A DNA stretch of 64,000 nucleotides from UBA6168 sp041163745. GTDB taxonomy: Bacteria; Bacteroidota; Bacteroidia; Chitinophagales; Saprospiraceae. The notes below the pieces were generated by a model. The model was given only the letters and a program-made list of their open reading frames with translations. It had not been told where the DNA came from and made no database searches. The number at the start of each line of letters is the position of its first letter. Within the stretch, counting starts at the first letter, position 1. The stretch lies in NCBI GenBank assembly GCA_041163745.1, contig JBEAQU010000083.1, positions 1 through 64,000 on the forward strand, read 5' to 3'. Shown piece by piece: positions 43,477 through 52,614 of the stretch. Position numbers and translations under genes: made by a program.

Positions 43477-45363
43477 TCAGCCTTTGAACCGGTTGTCCAG
43501 TTCTTCCAGTTCATAGGTGAGGAAACAATGTCTTCCGCGAGGGCTTTTGAAAGGCATGGCACAGGCGAACAACTGGTCGATCAGTTCCTGCATTTCCCTG
43601 GCGGATAGTTGCTGGCCCCGTTTGATGGCAGCGCTGCGGGCCATGGAGCGGGCCAGGCGGTCGGCATGGTCGAGTTGGAGGGAGCGGTCTTCCTTGAATT
43701 GTTCCAGCAGTTGATCCACCGATTTCGTCGCATCGAATTTGCCGGCGATATCCGCCGGGACACCTCGGATGATGAAGGCATCCTTACCGAACGGTTCCAT
43801 TTCGAAGCCGAGGGCGTTGACTTCGGGTAATATTTCCGTCAGGATGGCGGCATCTGCGGTGGTCAGGGTGACGGTCTGGGGAAACAGTTCCTGTTGTCTG
43901 AGCGGCTGTTTGTCCTGTATGGCGCCGAGGAAACGTTCGTAAAGTATTCTTTCGTGGGCAGCTTGTTGGTCGATGAGCAGAAAGCCGGACTTGATATGGC
44001 TGACGATGAAGGTGCCGTGGATTTGGTACGGATTCTTTTGTGATTGGGAAAAGAGGGTCGGAGGGTCTTCCTGGCCGGAGGCGGCGGACCATCCACTTTC
44101 GATGGTGATGGGTGGGGTGGTTGGTGCGTCATGGGAATCGGAAGGGTCTGTCCCTTCCTCAGGTGCGTCGACGAAAAGGTTTTGCCAATGCTGCAGGTTG
44201 GAACGGTCCCGTGCGGACAAGGGGGGGCTTTGCCACTTGTCATCGGTATGGAGGCGGATATCGTTCGGCTGGCCGGAAGCGTAGTCGTGGTGTCCGGGTA
44301 TGGTGTTGGAAGGTTGGAGGGGCGGTATGGCGACAAAGCTCCGTTCCTGGTCGAAATCCAGGGAAGGGGTGATGTTATGCTGGCCGAGGGCATGGCGGAC
44401 GGCGACGCGTAGGTAATCATAAACGAGGCGTTCGTCGTCGAATTTTATTTCCTGTTTGGTAGGGTGGACGTTGATATCGATGCGGGAGGGATCGATTTCC
44501 AGGAACAGCACGTAGAAAGGATAGGTATCCGGCGGAAGCAGGTCCTCGTATGCGGTCATGACCGCATGATGCAGGTATCCGCTCTTGATGAATCGGTGGT
44601 TGACGAAGAACATTTGTTCCCCGCGTGTTTTACGGGCAAATTCCGGTTTCCCGATGAACCCGCCGATTGCCATCACATCTGTTTCCTCTTCGACAGGTAC
44701 CAGTTTCGGGTTGAAAGCATTGCCGAACAGTCCCACGATGCGTTGACGGAGGTTGGAGGCGGGCAGGTGGAAGATTTCATTGCCGTTGTGGTGTAGGGAG
44801 AAGAAGACATCCACATTGGCGAGGGCGATGCGTTGGAATTCATCCAGGATGTGCCGCATCTCGATAGCGTTGGACTTCAAGAAATTACGGCGGGCTGGGA
44901 CGTTGAAGAAGAGGTTGCGGACAGAAGTGTTGGTTCCAGGAGCGCAGGGACAGGGTTCTTGGGCGGTCAGTTGGGAGGCTTCTATGGCGATGCGGGTACC
45001 GAGTTCGTCCTTGTGAAGACGGGTTCGCATCTCCACTTGGGCGACAGCTGCGATGGATGCCATGGCCTCGCCGCGGAAGCCCATTGTCCGGATGGCGAAC
45101 AAGTCGCGTGCTTCCCGGATCTTGGAGGTGGCGTGACGTTCGAAGCACATCCTGGCGTCGGAGGCGGACATGCCGCTGCCGTTGTCGATGACCTGGATCA
45201 GGGTTTTGCCGGCATCCTTTACGATGATCTTAACGCTGATGGCGCCGGCATCGATGGCATTTTCCGCCAATTCCTTGACGACGGCGGCGGGGCGCTGCAC
45301 GACCTCGCCGGCAGCGATTTGATTGGCGATGGCCTCTGGCAAAAGCTGAATGATATCCGCCAT
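43477..45363 (-). CDS. mutL: DNA mismatch repair protein MutL
   Basis: 628 residues. The N-terminal GHKL ATPase is well preserved: IAAGEVVQRPAAVVKELAENAIDAGA (in part), DNGSGM, RHATSKI and TMGFRGEA. The transducer domain includes NVHPTKQEIKF. The C-terminal dimerisation domain has DQQAAHERILYE (465-476), where endonuclease-type MutL has DQHAxxE; the usual ACR-type motif reads ARSAAIKRG (575-583) and the C-P-H-G-R-P motif reads SPRGRH (607-612). The metal-binding nuclease site therefore looks degenerate. It couples mismatch recognition by MutS to strand removal. A small membrane-protein gene lies 3 bp upstream. Confidence 0.95.
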   Translation of the reverse strand: MADIIQLLPEAIANQIAAGEVVQRPAAVVKELAENAIDAGAISVKIIVKDAGKTLIQVIDNGSGMSASDARMCFERHATSKIREARDLFAIRTMGFRGEAMASIAAVAQVEMRTRLHKDELGTRIAIEASQLTAQEPCPCAPGTNTSVRNLFFNVPARRNFLKSNAIEMRHILDEFQRIALANVDVFFSLHHNGNEIFHLPASNLRQRIVGLFGNAFNPKLVPVEEETDVMAIGGFIGKPEFARKTRGEQMFFVNHRFIKSGYLHHAVMTAYEDLLPPDTYPFYVLFLEIDPSRIDINVHPTKQEIKFDDERLVYDYLRVAVRHALGQHNITPSLDFDQERSFVAIPPLQPSNTIPGHHDYASGQPNDIRLHTDDKWQSPPLSARDRSNLQHWQNLFVDAPEEGTDPSDSHDAPTTPPITIESGWSAASGQEDPPTLFSQSQKNPYQIHGTFIVSHIKSGFLLIDQQAAHERILYERFLGAIQDKQPLRQQELFPQTVTLTTADAAILTEILPEVNALGFEMEPFGKDAFIIRGVPADIAGKFDATKSVDQLLEQFKEDRSLQLDHADRLARSMARSAAIKRGQQLSAREMQELIDQLFACAMPFKSPRGRHCFLTYELEELDNRFKG

Positions 45364-45366
45364 GGG

Positions 45367-45690
45367 TTATTCGAACATTTGGATGATGCTGGGCAAATAT
45401 ATCTCAATCCCTGCGATGGTCAAGGCGACGAGGACGATGATGACCACGAGCAGGAGCAGATTGGAACGGTAGGCTTGCCGCCGGCGGTAATGCCGGTCCG
45501 GGAGGGAAGCCTGTTTCCTTCGGAGGCCCGTGCGTATCCTGTTCTTAACCGCTTCCGGTTGCGCGGTGTCAGCCTGTTCCCTGGCTTTGGCGAGCCGTTC
45601 GCGGAATTCATCTTTCCGGGGGTCATAGAACCGTGGGTGGTACTCGAATCCAACTGGTTTGGGAGGTTTGAAAAAGCTGAACAAGCCCAT
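45367..45690 (-). CDS. Small single-pass membrane protein upstream of mutL
   Basis: 107 residues from the ATG at 45690 (MGLFSFFKPPKPVGFEYHPR). The first ~70 residues are charged and include a FYDPRKDEF motif and a basic stretch. One transmembrane helix (NLLLLVVIIVLVALTIAGI) sits near the C-terminus, so the bulk is cytosolic if positive-inside holds. I recognise it only as the hypothetical protein commonly found next to mutL in Bacteroidota. The gap to mutL is 3 bp, implying cotranscription. Function unknown. Confidence 0.75.
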   Translation of the reverse strand: MGLFSFFKPPKPVGFEYHPRFYDPRKDEFRERLAKAREQADTAQPEAVKNRIRTGLRRKQASLPDRHYRRRQAYRSNLLLLVVIIVLVALTIAGIEIYLPSIIQMFE

Positions 45691-45915
45691 TTTGTCAATT
45701 TTCCAGGTGTAAACGAAAGATGGCTGCCGTTCATGACTTGCCACCGGAGGAATGCGGACGGTAGCCGGAGCGGCGCCCTGCCTGCGGTAAAAGTAAGGCG
45801 ACCGACGGAAAGCGATTGTCGAAAAGCCGGTTCGTCGGAGAAAAAGTCGGGCCATAGAACCTTGCCTGGTCAGTTCAGATCCGTATAGAAAGAACAGCGG
45901 AATCCCTTCGAAAGA

Positions 45916-47043
45916 TTAGGATGGAAGCAGTTTTTCGAGCGTGGCGTACACTTTGGCGGCGGTTTCTTCCCAACGGAAGGAGGTGGCCTGCCGGAATCCA
46001 CGGGCGACAAGGTCTGTACGCAGGCCGTCATTTCTCCAAAGCATGGCCATCGCGGAGGCAATTTCCGGTATGTCTTCCGGATTGACCAGTATGGCTGCAT
46101 CGCCGGCGACCTCCGGCATCGAGGTGGTGTTGGAGGTGATGACCGGCACACCGGATAGCATGGCCTCGACAAGCGGCACACCGAAGCCTTCGAACAACGA
46201 GACGTAGACACAGGCGAAAGCGGCGGCGGTGAGGGAAGGCAGTTCGTTGTCCGGGACGTATCCCGGGAAACGGATATGGGATCGGAAGGGGGATGTCTCC
46301 CAGGCTGACCGGACGTCCTCCGACCGCCAGGCGAAACGGCCGGCGACCACCAGCCGGGCAGAAGAACCGGTGTCCTGTTTGAAGCGTTCGAATGCGGCGA
46401 TAAGCCGGTGAACGTTTTTCCGGGGATGGATGGCACCGACATACAGGAAGAATGGTTGTCCGTCGGCATAGCGGTCACGGATTTCCCGGATGGTGGCGAC
46501 GGGTAGGGGTTGGAATTCCGGTCTGCCCGCATTTCCTGCCACAGACACCTTCTCCGGAGGCAGTCGGAAACGGTTCAGGATGTCTGTCCGGGTGAAATGG
46601 CTGACGGCGAGGATGGCATCCGCCCTTCGGTTGAAGCGTTCCAGGAAATATTGGTAGTACCAGCGTTGCGGGAGGGTGAGTTGTTCCGGAAAATGCAGGG
46701 GAGCCAGGTCGTGTGTGACCAGGACGGTCGGGACCGGCGTGTGCAGGGAAAGGAAATTGTCCATGGACAGGAACACATCCGGCTGCAGCCGGGCGAGTGC
46801 CTTGGGCAAGGCGTACTCGAACCACCAGACAAAAAGCAGCGGGTGTCTGGCCGGGGGAGAAAGTACGACGGGCGTGACATTGTCCGCAAACACAAATGCG
46901 GGATCGAAAGGCCGGTCGAACAGAAAAAAGAAACGATCCGAGGGGTGCTGTCGGGTGAGGCGTAGCAGGACCTCCTGCATATAACGGCCGATGCCTTCCA
47001 ATTTGCCGGGCAGCAGGAGGCGGGTGTTCACGGCGACGACCAT
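45916..47043 (-). CDS. GT4-family glycosyltransferase
   Basis: 375 residues of the GT-B fold. The N-terminal domain begins VVAVNTRLLLPGKLEGIGRY and the C-terminal nucleotide-sugar-binding domain has PFFLYVGAIHPRKNVHRLI, PGYVPDNELP, and the EX7E segment PSLFEGFGVPLVEAMLSGVPVI (in part, S/C-type), all typical of retaining GT4 transferases. It probably adds a mannosyl- or rhamnosyl-type residue in surface polysaccharide synthesis, but donor and acceptor are unknown. The LysM glucosaminidase gene ends 6 bp upstream on the same strand, suggesting cotranscription. Confidence 0.88.
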   Translation of the reverse strand: MVVAVNTRLLLPGKLEGIGRYMQEVLLRLTRQHPSDRFFFLFDRPFDPAFVFADNVTPVVLSPPARHPLLFVWWFEYALPKALARLQPDVFLSMDNFLSLHTPVPTVLVTHDLAPLHFPEQLTLPQRWYYQYFLERFNRRADAILAVSHFTRTDILNRFRLPPEKVSVAGNAGRPEFQPLPVATIREIRDRYADGQPFFLYVGAIHPRKNVHRLIAAFERFKQDTGSSARLVVAGRFAWRSEDVRSAWETSPFRSHIRFPGYVPDNELPSLTAAAFACVYVSLFEGFGVPLVEAMLSGVPVITSNTTSMPEVAGDAAILVNPEDIPEIASAMAMLWRNDGLRTDLVARGFRQATSFRWEETAAKVYATLEKLLPS

Positions 47044-47049
47044 GGGCGG

Positions 47050-48258
47050 TTATTTTATCCGCAGGACTTGCCCCGGGCGGATCAGGGTGCTTTCCAGGGC
47101 GTTGGTACGGACGATCAGTTCGACGGTGGTTCCGTAGCGGCGGGCGATGGAGAAGAGTGTATCCCCTTTCGCAACGGTATGGAAAACGGCTTCGGGCCGT
47201 AGGTCGGGCTTTTCGATGGGGGCGGCGGGTTGTACGGTGCCGGGCGGGGTGTCGGCCGGCCAGGGGGCTGGTTCCGGAAGGAGGGCCGGGTCAGCGGGGA
47301 CGACCAAGGGTTTGTTATCGGCGGATACCCGGAAGCCTTTGAGTTTGACTCGCTGATCGGCCTTGGGCCGTTCGTTTTTTCCAATCCGGTTCCGTCGTTG
47401 CAGGGCGGACAGTTTGACACCGTATTGTTGGGAGACTGCCAGCAAGGTCTCCCCTTCCTGAATGTGATGCCATTTTTTCGGACCCCGGTAGCGGGACCTT
47501 TTGGGCTGCAGGAAAACACGGTAATCCGCCGGCAGCGGATCGGAAGGGTGCGGCAGCCACTCGTTATATCGGGCGAGCCGTCGTAGGGGTATGTCGGCCT
47601 TGGTGGAGATCAGGTCCACGGTCAGGCCGGAATCCGCGACGATCACCTTGATGTCATTCACCGATTGCAAGCGAAGACCTGCCAAAGCCAAGGCAGGACG
47701 TATGGATCCCGGGAGGCCGGCCATGCGATCGAGTTGATCAAGCTCGTAGCGTTCGATGAGGTCGATGAGTTTGTCGGCATATCGCCGGTCCGTTGCATAG
47801 GATGCCTTGACGAGCCCTTTGGCCCAGGCCTTGTAATCGAGCGGATTCAGTTCGAACAAGGGGCCGTATCGGTGGGCGCTCCGGGGGTTGCGTAGGAATT
47901 CCGAATGTGCGACCCAGGATTCCTCCACGTTCGGGAATTTTCGGAAGCAGGAGTTGATGGGGTTTCCGTAGGCATCGGTGTCATCATCCTGATGATGGTA
48001 GGTTTTTCCGGTCCAGTCTCCGCCACATTTGATTCCGAAATGGTTGTTTGCTTTCCTTGCCAGCTCGCTCTGGCCGGCATTCGATTCCAAGAGCGCCTGA
48101 GCCATCTTGATACTGGCCGGCACTCCGGCCCTTTCCATTTCCTGCATCGCGAGCCTTTTGTATCGTTCGATGTAATCCAACTGCAGAACGCTTTGTTGGG
48201 CAGGCAGAAGGCCAGGCACCCAAAACAGGAGGAGGATTACGGTCAGGTATCGTTTCAT
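47050..48258 (-). CDS. Glucosaminidase (GH73) with C-terminal LysM domains
   Basis: 402 residues from the ATG at 48258, which opens a signal peptide (MKRYLTVILLLFWVPGLLPA). The GH73 domain (about 25-190) has AQALLESNAGQSELA with the catalytic Glu, NNHFGIKCGGDW, and the FRKFPNVEESWVAHSEFL repeat region. Two LysM motifs follow: a central one (HHIQEGETLLAVSQQYGV) and a C-terminal one (HTVAKGDTLFSIARRYG). It should cleave GlcNAc-beta-1,4-MurNAc bonds in peptidoglycan during growth or division and bind the wall through LysM. A Pro-rich linker separates the last LysM. Confidence 0.92.
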   Translation of the reverse strand: MKRYLTVILLLFWVPGLLPAQQSVLQLDYIERYKRLAMQEMERAGVPASIKMAQALLESNAGQSELARKANNHFGIKCGGDWTGKTYHHQDDDTDAYGNPINSCFRKFPNVEESWVAHSEFLRNPRSAHRYGPLFELNPLDYKAWAKGLVKASYATDRRYADKLIDLIERYELDQLDRMAGLPGSIRPALALAGLRLQSVNDIKVIVADSGLTVDLISTKADIPLRRLARYNEWLPHPSDPLPADYRVFLQPKRSRYRGPKKWHHIQEGETLLAVSQQYGVKLSALQRRNRIGKNERPKADQRVKLKGFRVSADNKPLVVPADPALLPEPAPWPADTPPGTVQPAAPIEKPDLRPEAVFHTVAKGDTLFSIARRYGTTVELIVRTNALESTLIRPGQVLRIK

Positions 48259-48722
48259 GGTGAGTGCGGACTTTTTGATGGTGCCGGGCCTGCGGTCTGC
48301 CTGAGCGGGGAGGCGTCGGCAGGCGGGAGCGAAGCGGTTCTGCTTCTTGCAACCGTAAGACCAAATTAGGGAATTGCCGTCAAAAAAGGAAAAAGGACAG
48401 TGTTTCCGCCAACTGGTCCCGACAGGAAGGGCGTGTGGCCGATCCGACAGTACGGTCCTCAATGTTTCATAATATGTTGTGGCTTAATATATTTCAGCAT
48501 CCGGATTAGATTGTACAGCTTGTAGACCAGCCTTCCCGGTCTATTCGGTAAGAAGTGGGCGATCCCGGACGGTGCCGGATTGCCTCGACCGGTCGGGTAA
48601 AAGGTGGCGGCCATAAAACTAGGGTTGGATAGGACGTGCAGATACGCTCGAAATCATTACCTTCGCTTTACTGTTGTGCGGCCGGGAATATCACCGAGCC
48701 TGGCATCGTCAGTATTTCAAGT
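48259..48722. other. Intergenic region between the GH73 and PIN-like genes
   Basis: 464 bp between divergent genes. 48470-48520 is AT-rich relative to the surroundings. TACCTTCG at 48658-48665, one mismatch from TAnnTTTG, is a weak plus-strand promoter candidate. No gene recognised. Confidence 0.5.
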
Positions 48723-49406
48723 ATGTACACGCAAAACAGACGCTACGTCTTCATAGATTACGAGAATCTCGTCCAGATCAAGTTCAAGAAGCTGGAGAAA
48801 GTGGCTTCCCGTATCTTCGTTTTCATAGACGAGAATCAGGAGAACATCCCTTTGGCGATGGTCCGGCAGTTGCAGCGGGCCGGTAAGGACCTCCGCTGGA
48901 TTGTCGCAGGTCATGCGGAGGACAGCAGACTCAACTACTACATAGCCTTCGTGATGGGTCGCCTGCACCAGAAGGTGGAGCGGGATGTGGAGTTCGCGGT
49001 CATTTCCAACGACCCTGCCTTCGACCCCTTGGTCAGCTTCATCAATTCCTCCGGAAGGAATTGTATGCGGGTACGGCGCAAGAAAGAGGAAGGTCCTGTA
49101 TTCCGGGAATTCAATCAGGAGGAGGAGGGGCAGCACGCGCAAACGGATTTCCAATCCTTCCGGGATGAAGAAGACGGCGTCCCCGTATTGGAGGACGACG
49201 AAATCATCACCCGTTCGGCTGCGGAGGCCGTCAAAAGGTTGATCCGGTCCGGAAACAGGCCGGAACAAATCGCCACCTTGAAAAATTACATACTTTTGCA
49301 AAGCCAGGAACTCTCCCTGCACGACAATATCGACCGAATCATACAGCGGATGAAGGATTCCAACGACATCGATATCCGCAACGGGGAGGTCGTATATAAT
49401 TTTTAA
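48723..49406 (+). CDS. PIN/NYN-like domain protein
   Basis: 227 residues from the ATG at 48723 (MYTQNRRYVFIDYENLVQ). The pattern matches the PIN-like/NYN nuclease fold: a first acidic strand YVFIDYENL, RIFVFIDENQENIP, the AEDSRLNYYIAFVMG helix, and the strand VISNDPAFDPLV with a further acidic residue. These residues usually bind the metal for RNA cleavage. The C-terminal ~90 residues form a helical region (AAEAVKRLIRSGNRPEQIATL) like OST-HTH or winged-helix RNA-binding tails, but I cannot name it. The next gene, frr, is 73 bp downstream. Confidence 0.7.
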   Translation: MYTQNRRYVFIDYENLVQIKFKKLEKVASRIFVFIDENQENIPLAMVRQLQRAGKDLRWIVAGHAEDSRLNYYIAFVMGRLHQKVERDVEFAVISNDPAFDPLVSFINSSGRNCMRVRRKKEEGPVFREFNQEEEGQHAQTDFQSFRDEEDGVPVLEDDEIITRSAAEAVKRLIRSGNRPEQIATLKNYILLQSQELSLHDNIDRIIQRMKDSNDIDIRNGEVVYNF

Positions 49407-49479
49407 ACGGGGCTGCCCCGGACCTCCGTTCTTCCGTTCCGGCAGGTCGGTCCCCAATTTTCAATCCTAACAGCGTACT

Positions 49480-50046
49480 ATGTTATCAGAAGAGATTGGC
49501 TCCGCCATGGACGCAGCGGCAGGCTCTATGGAGGCTGCCCTTGAACACCTGCGGTTCGAGTTGACGAAAATCAGGACCGGCAAAGCTTCCACTTCCCTGC
49601 TCATTGATATTGCGGTGAACTATTACGGTCAAATGACACCGGTCAGCCAAGTGGCCAGCGTCGCCACGGCGGATGCGCGGACCATCGTGATCCAGCCATG
49701 GGAGAAAACCTTGCTGGGGCCTATCGAGAGGGCTATTTTCGAAGCCAATCTTGGCATCACTCCGATGAACGACGGGGAGGTCATCCGCCTGACAATTCCG
49801 CCGCTGACGGAGGAACGTCGCAAAGACCTGGTCAAGCAGGCCCGTCACCTGGGGGAGGAAGCGAAGATCAGCCTGCGTTCCGCCCGTCACAAGGCCCTGG
49901 ACCAAATCAAAAAGGCGGTCAAGGACGGCTATCCAGAAGACGCCGGTCGCCAGAAGGAACAGGAAATCCAGCAACTGGTAAATGATTATACCCGCAAGAT
50001 CGAACAGACCATCGAGACCAAGGAAAAGGACCTGCTGACGGTCTGA
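49480..50046 (+). CDS. frr: Ribosome recycling factor
   Basis: 188 residues, the expected length (~185). It splits post-termination ribosomes together with EF-G. Visible features: LEHLRFELTKIRTGKAS (helix 1), the domain II beta segment YYGQMTPVSQVASV and ADARTIVIQPWEKTLL, IPPLTEERRKDLVKQA, and helix 3 ending TIETKEKDLL. Cytosolic and essential in most bacteria. It is unusual in lacking an adjacent pyrH or tsf. Confidence 0.96.
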   Translation: MLSEEIGSAMDAAAGSMEAALEHLRFELTKIRTGKASTSLLIDIAVNYYGQMTPVSQVASVATADARTIVIQPWEKTLLGPIERAIFEANLGITPMNDGEVIRLTIPPLTEERRKDLVKQARHLGEEAKISLRSARHKALDQIKKAVKDGYPEDAGRQKEQEIQQLVNDYTRKIEQTIETKEKDLLTV

Positions 50047-50089
50047 CCAATCGGTGGCAGGCCGATTCCTCAAAGAAAAATCGACATAC

Positions 50090-50878
50090 ATGCAACAGTT
50101 ATCCTCTATCCTGCTGGTCATTTCCTTGGCAGGACTGTCTTGTCAGCCCGCCCCATCCAATCCTTCCGCCGAAACCGACGGAGACACGGTCTTGGCGGCC
50201 GATACCACACGGAACCAGTTGAGCGCGGAAGAATCCGAATCCGGCTGGCAGCTTCTTTTCGACGGTCGTTCCGTGGACGCGTGGCGGGGCTACAACCGAG
50301 ATTCCATGCCTGCAGCCGGTTGGGTCGCAGAAGATGGGGAACTGGTCGTCCTCCATCCGCCAGATCCCAGGCCGGACGATTTCGGTGGGGACATCATCAC
50401 CCGGGAGAAGTTCGGCAACTTCGAGCTTTCCATCGACTTCCTCTTGTCGGATTCTGCCAACGGAGGGATCTTCTACTTCGTGATGGAGGAACAGGGCCGA
50501 TCCATCTGGAACAATGCACCGGAATACCAACTCATCGACGAAGCGGTTTATGCGGCACTGTTGAAGGATTTCGACATGGATACGCACCGGACGGGAGACA
50601 ATTATGACATGGAGGCCTCCGCCGGCCAATATATGGAACCGGTCGGCAGCTGGAACACCGCCCGGATCGTCCACCAGGACGGCAAGGTGGAACATTGGTT
50701 GAACGGTCGGCGTTGTCTCGGGTATGAGGTCGGCTCCGAGCAATGGACGGCCCAGCTCGAAAGGTCCAAATTCAAGGAATATCCCAATTATGCCCGTGCG
50801 AAGGAGGGGCATATCGGCCTGCAGGACCATGGTCACGAGATTCGTTTCCGCAACATCAAGATCCGTAAACTTCCTTAG
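50090..50878 (+). CDS. DUF1080 (3-keto-disaccharide hydrolase-like) lipoprotein
   Basis: 262 residues from the ATG at 50090. A lipoprotein signal (SSILLVISLAGLSC) is followed by a concanavalin-like jelly roll of the DUF1080 family: WQLLFDGRSVDAWRGYN, WVAEDGELVVL, GGDIITREKFGNFELSIDF (in part), YQLIDE, and the C-terminal IGLQDHGHEIRFRNIKIR. Members hydrolyse 3-keto-glycosides formed by Gfo/Idh-type dehydrogenases. Such a dehydrogenase is the next gene, so the pair is probably functional together in sugar breakdown at the envelope. Confidence 0.88.
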   Translation: MQQLSSILLVISLAGLSCQPAPSNPSAETDGDTVLAADTTRNQLSAEESESGWQLLFDGRSVDAWRGYNRDSMPAAGWVAEDGELVVLHPPDPRPDDFGGDIITREKFGNFELSIDFLLSDSANGGIFYFVMEEQGRSIWNNAPEYQLIDEAVYAALLKDFDMDTHRTGDNYDMEASAGQYMEPVGSWNTARIVHQDGKVEHWLNGRRCLGYEVGSEQWTAQLERSKFKEYPNYARAKEGHIGLQDHGHEIRFRNIKIRKLP

Positions 50879-50937
50879 GGGAAAGGAGTGGGCGTCCGGT
50901 CATCCGGCGTTGTCCGTTTCCGCAAATACAGCAAATC

Positions 50938-52089
50938 ATGAATCGTAAAATTCGCATGGGAATGGTCGGTGGAGGGCGCGGCGCCTTCATCGGGGCCGTA
51001 CACCGGATGGCAGCCGCTCTCGACGGAGAAATCGAGCTGGTATGTGGAGCTTTCAGCTCCGATCCGGAGAAATCCCGCCTGTCAGGGAAAGACCTATTTT
51101 TGCCAGCCGACCGGGTATACGGAAGTTACCAGGAAATGATCGAGCAGGAAAAAAACCTGCCGGCAGGGGAACGGATGGACTTCGTGGCCATCGTCACGCC
51201 CAACCATGTCCATTACGGCCCGGCCAGAATGGCCTTGGAGAACGGTTTCCATGTGGTGTGCGACAAACCGCTTTGTTTCGACATGGCGGAGGCGGAACAC
51301 CTGGCGGAGTTGGTGGAGCGGACCGGGCTGTTTTTTGCGCTGACCCATAATTATACCGGTTATCCGTTGGTCAAGCAAGCGCGTGCCATGATACGGAACG
51401 GAGAGATCGGGGAAGTCCGGAAAGTGGTGGTGGAATATCCCCAAGGGTGGTTGTCCACCAAAGTGGAAGATTCCGGCAGCAAGCAGGCGGGTTGGCGGAC
51501 AGATCCTTCCCAGTCGGGTATTGCCGGCGCTATGGGGGATATCGGCACGCATGCGGAGAATCTTGCGGAATACATCACGGGATTGCAGATATCGGCCCTT
51601 TGTGCGGACATCAGTACTTTTGTGGAGGGCAGACGGCTGGATGATGACGGCAACGTTTTGTTGCGATTCAGCAACGGTGCCAAGGGCGTCCTGCATGCCA
51701 GCCAGATTGCTGCCGGTGAGGAGAACAATCTCAATATCCGGGTATACGGAACCAAAGCCGGCCTCCAGTGGTCACAGATGGCACCGAACAGCCTGTATGT
51801 CAAGTGGCTCGACAGGCCGATGGAAGTACTGCGGACTGGTGGTCATGCTTTGTCACCGGAATCGGCCGCCCATACCCGCATTCCGGCGGGTCATCCGGAA
51901 GGGTACCTGGAGGCATTCGCGAACATCTATCGAAATTTCGCCAGGAGCGTCCGGGCCCGTTTGTCCGGGCATGTACCGACGGCCACAGACCAGGATTTTC
52001 CGACGGTTCATGACGGTGTACGCGGTATGCGTTTCATTGAAAAGGTCATTGCTTCCGGAAAAAGCGACCAGAAATGGATAACCTTTTGA
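50938..52089 (+). CDS. Gfo/Idh/MocA-family oxidoreductase
   Basis: 383 residues. The Rossmann N-terminus is RMGMVGGGRGAFIGAVHRMA, with AIVTPNHVHYGPARMALE and the CDKPLCFDMAEAEHLAEL segment replacing the usual EKP motif. The C-terminal alpha/beta sheet contains GDIGTHAENLAEYITGL with the usual Asp and His of the active site. It likely oxidises or reduces a sugar or cyclitol using NAD(P). The DUF1080 gene is directly upstream and the RidA-like gene overlaps its stop by 16 bp, so this is one operon. The cofactor and sugar are unknown. Confidence 0.9.
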   Translation: MNRKIRMGMVGGGRGAFIGAVHRMAAALDGEIELVCGAFSSDPEKSRLSGKDLFLPADRVYGSYQEMIEQEKNLPAGERMDFVAIVTPNHVHYGPARMALENGFHVVCDKPLCFDMAEAEHLAELVERTGLFFALTHNYTGYPLVKQARAMIRNGEIGEVRKVVVEYPQGWLSTKVEDSGSKQAGWRTDPSQSGIAGAMGDIGTHAENLAEYITGLQISALCADISTFVEGRRLDDDGNVLLRFSNGAKGVLHASQIAAGEENNLNIRVYGTKAGLQWSQMAPNSLYVKWLDRPMEVLRTGGHALSPESAAHTRIPAGHPEGYLEAFANIYRNFARSVRARLSGHVPTATDQDFPTVHDGVRGMRFIEKVIASGKSDQKWITF

Positions 52090-52583
52090 TTACGGATACG
52101 GAATCGGGTGGCCAGCCACTGCCGGAATCAGGGCATTCCGGCGCACTTGACGAACGTCGTTCCATACCGATTGATGCGACGGCGGCGCCTCGGGCGATGG
52201 GTAGTTATCCGCACGCCCGCCGGGTGGGAAACCTGTTGTTCCTCTCAGGCATAGGTCCCCGCGACCCACGGACGAACGAAGTGCCAGGGTTGCGGCGAAA
52301 CGCCGGAGGGCTTTACGCGGCGTTTGATTTCTCCGCACAGTGCCACGCGGTGTTCAAAAATGTCCGGCAGGTATTGGAAGCAGCCGGCGCACGATGGGAG
52401 GATTTGGTGGATATCACTGTTTTTCTGACCGATATGCAGCGTGATTTCCTCACCTACAACGAAATTTACGCACAATATTTCCCGGATCCTTCGACACAAC
52501 CCTGCCGTACAACGGTCGGTGTGGTGTCCTTGCCTTCACCCATCGCCATCGAACTCAAATGTATGGCGGTATTGTCTGCCTGA
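52074..52583 (+). CDS. RidA/YjgF-family protein
   Basis: 169 residues; the ATG at 52074 lies within the end of the oxidoreductase gene, a coupled arrangement. The RidA fold spans about 35-168: PRAMGSYPHARRVGNLLFLSG (in part), IGPRDPRTNEVPG, the VFKNVRQVLEAAGA helix, VDITVFLTDMQRDF and the PCRTTVGVVSLPSPIAIELKC core with the conserved Arg. RidA proteins deaminate reactive enamines. LSGIGPRDPRT..VPG resembles the 2-aminomuconate deaminase branch of the kynurenine pathway, which would complement the ACMSD-like enzyme at 23270, but the resemblance is weak evidence. The N-terminal ~35 residues are an unusual extension. Confidence 0.82.
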   Translation: MDNLLITDTESGGQPLPESGHSGALDERRSIPIDATAAPRAMGSYPHARRVGNLLFLSGIGPRDPRTNEVPGLRRNAGGLYAAFDFSAQCHAVFKNVRQVLEAAGARWEDLVDITVFLTDMQRDFLTYNEIYAQYFPDPSTQPCRTTVGVVSLPSPIAIELKCMAVLSA

Positions 52584-52614
52584 ACGCGGTTCCAATTTTA
52601 CCTTAAGGAGTGAA

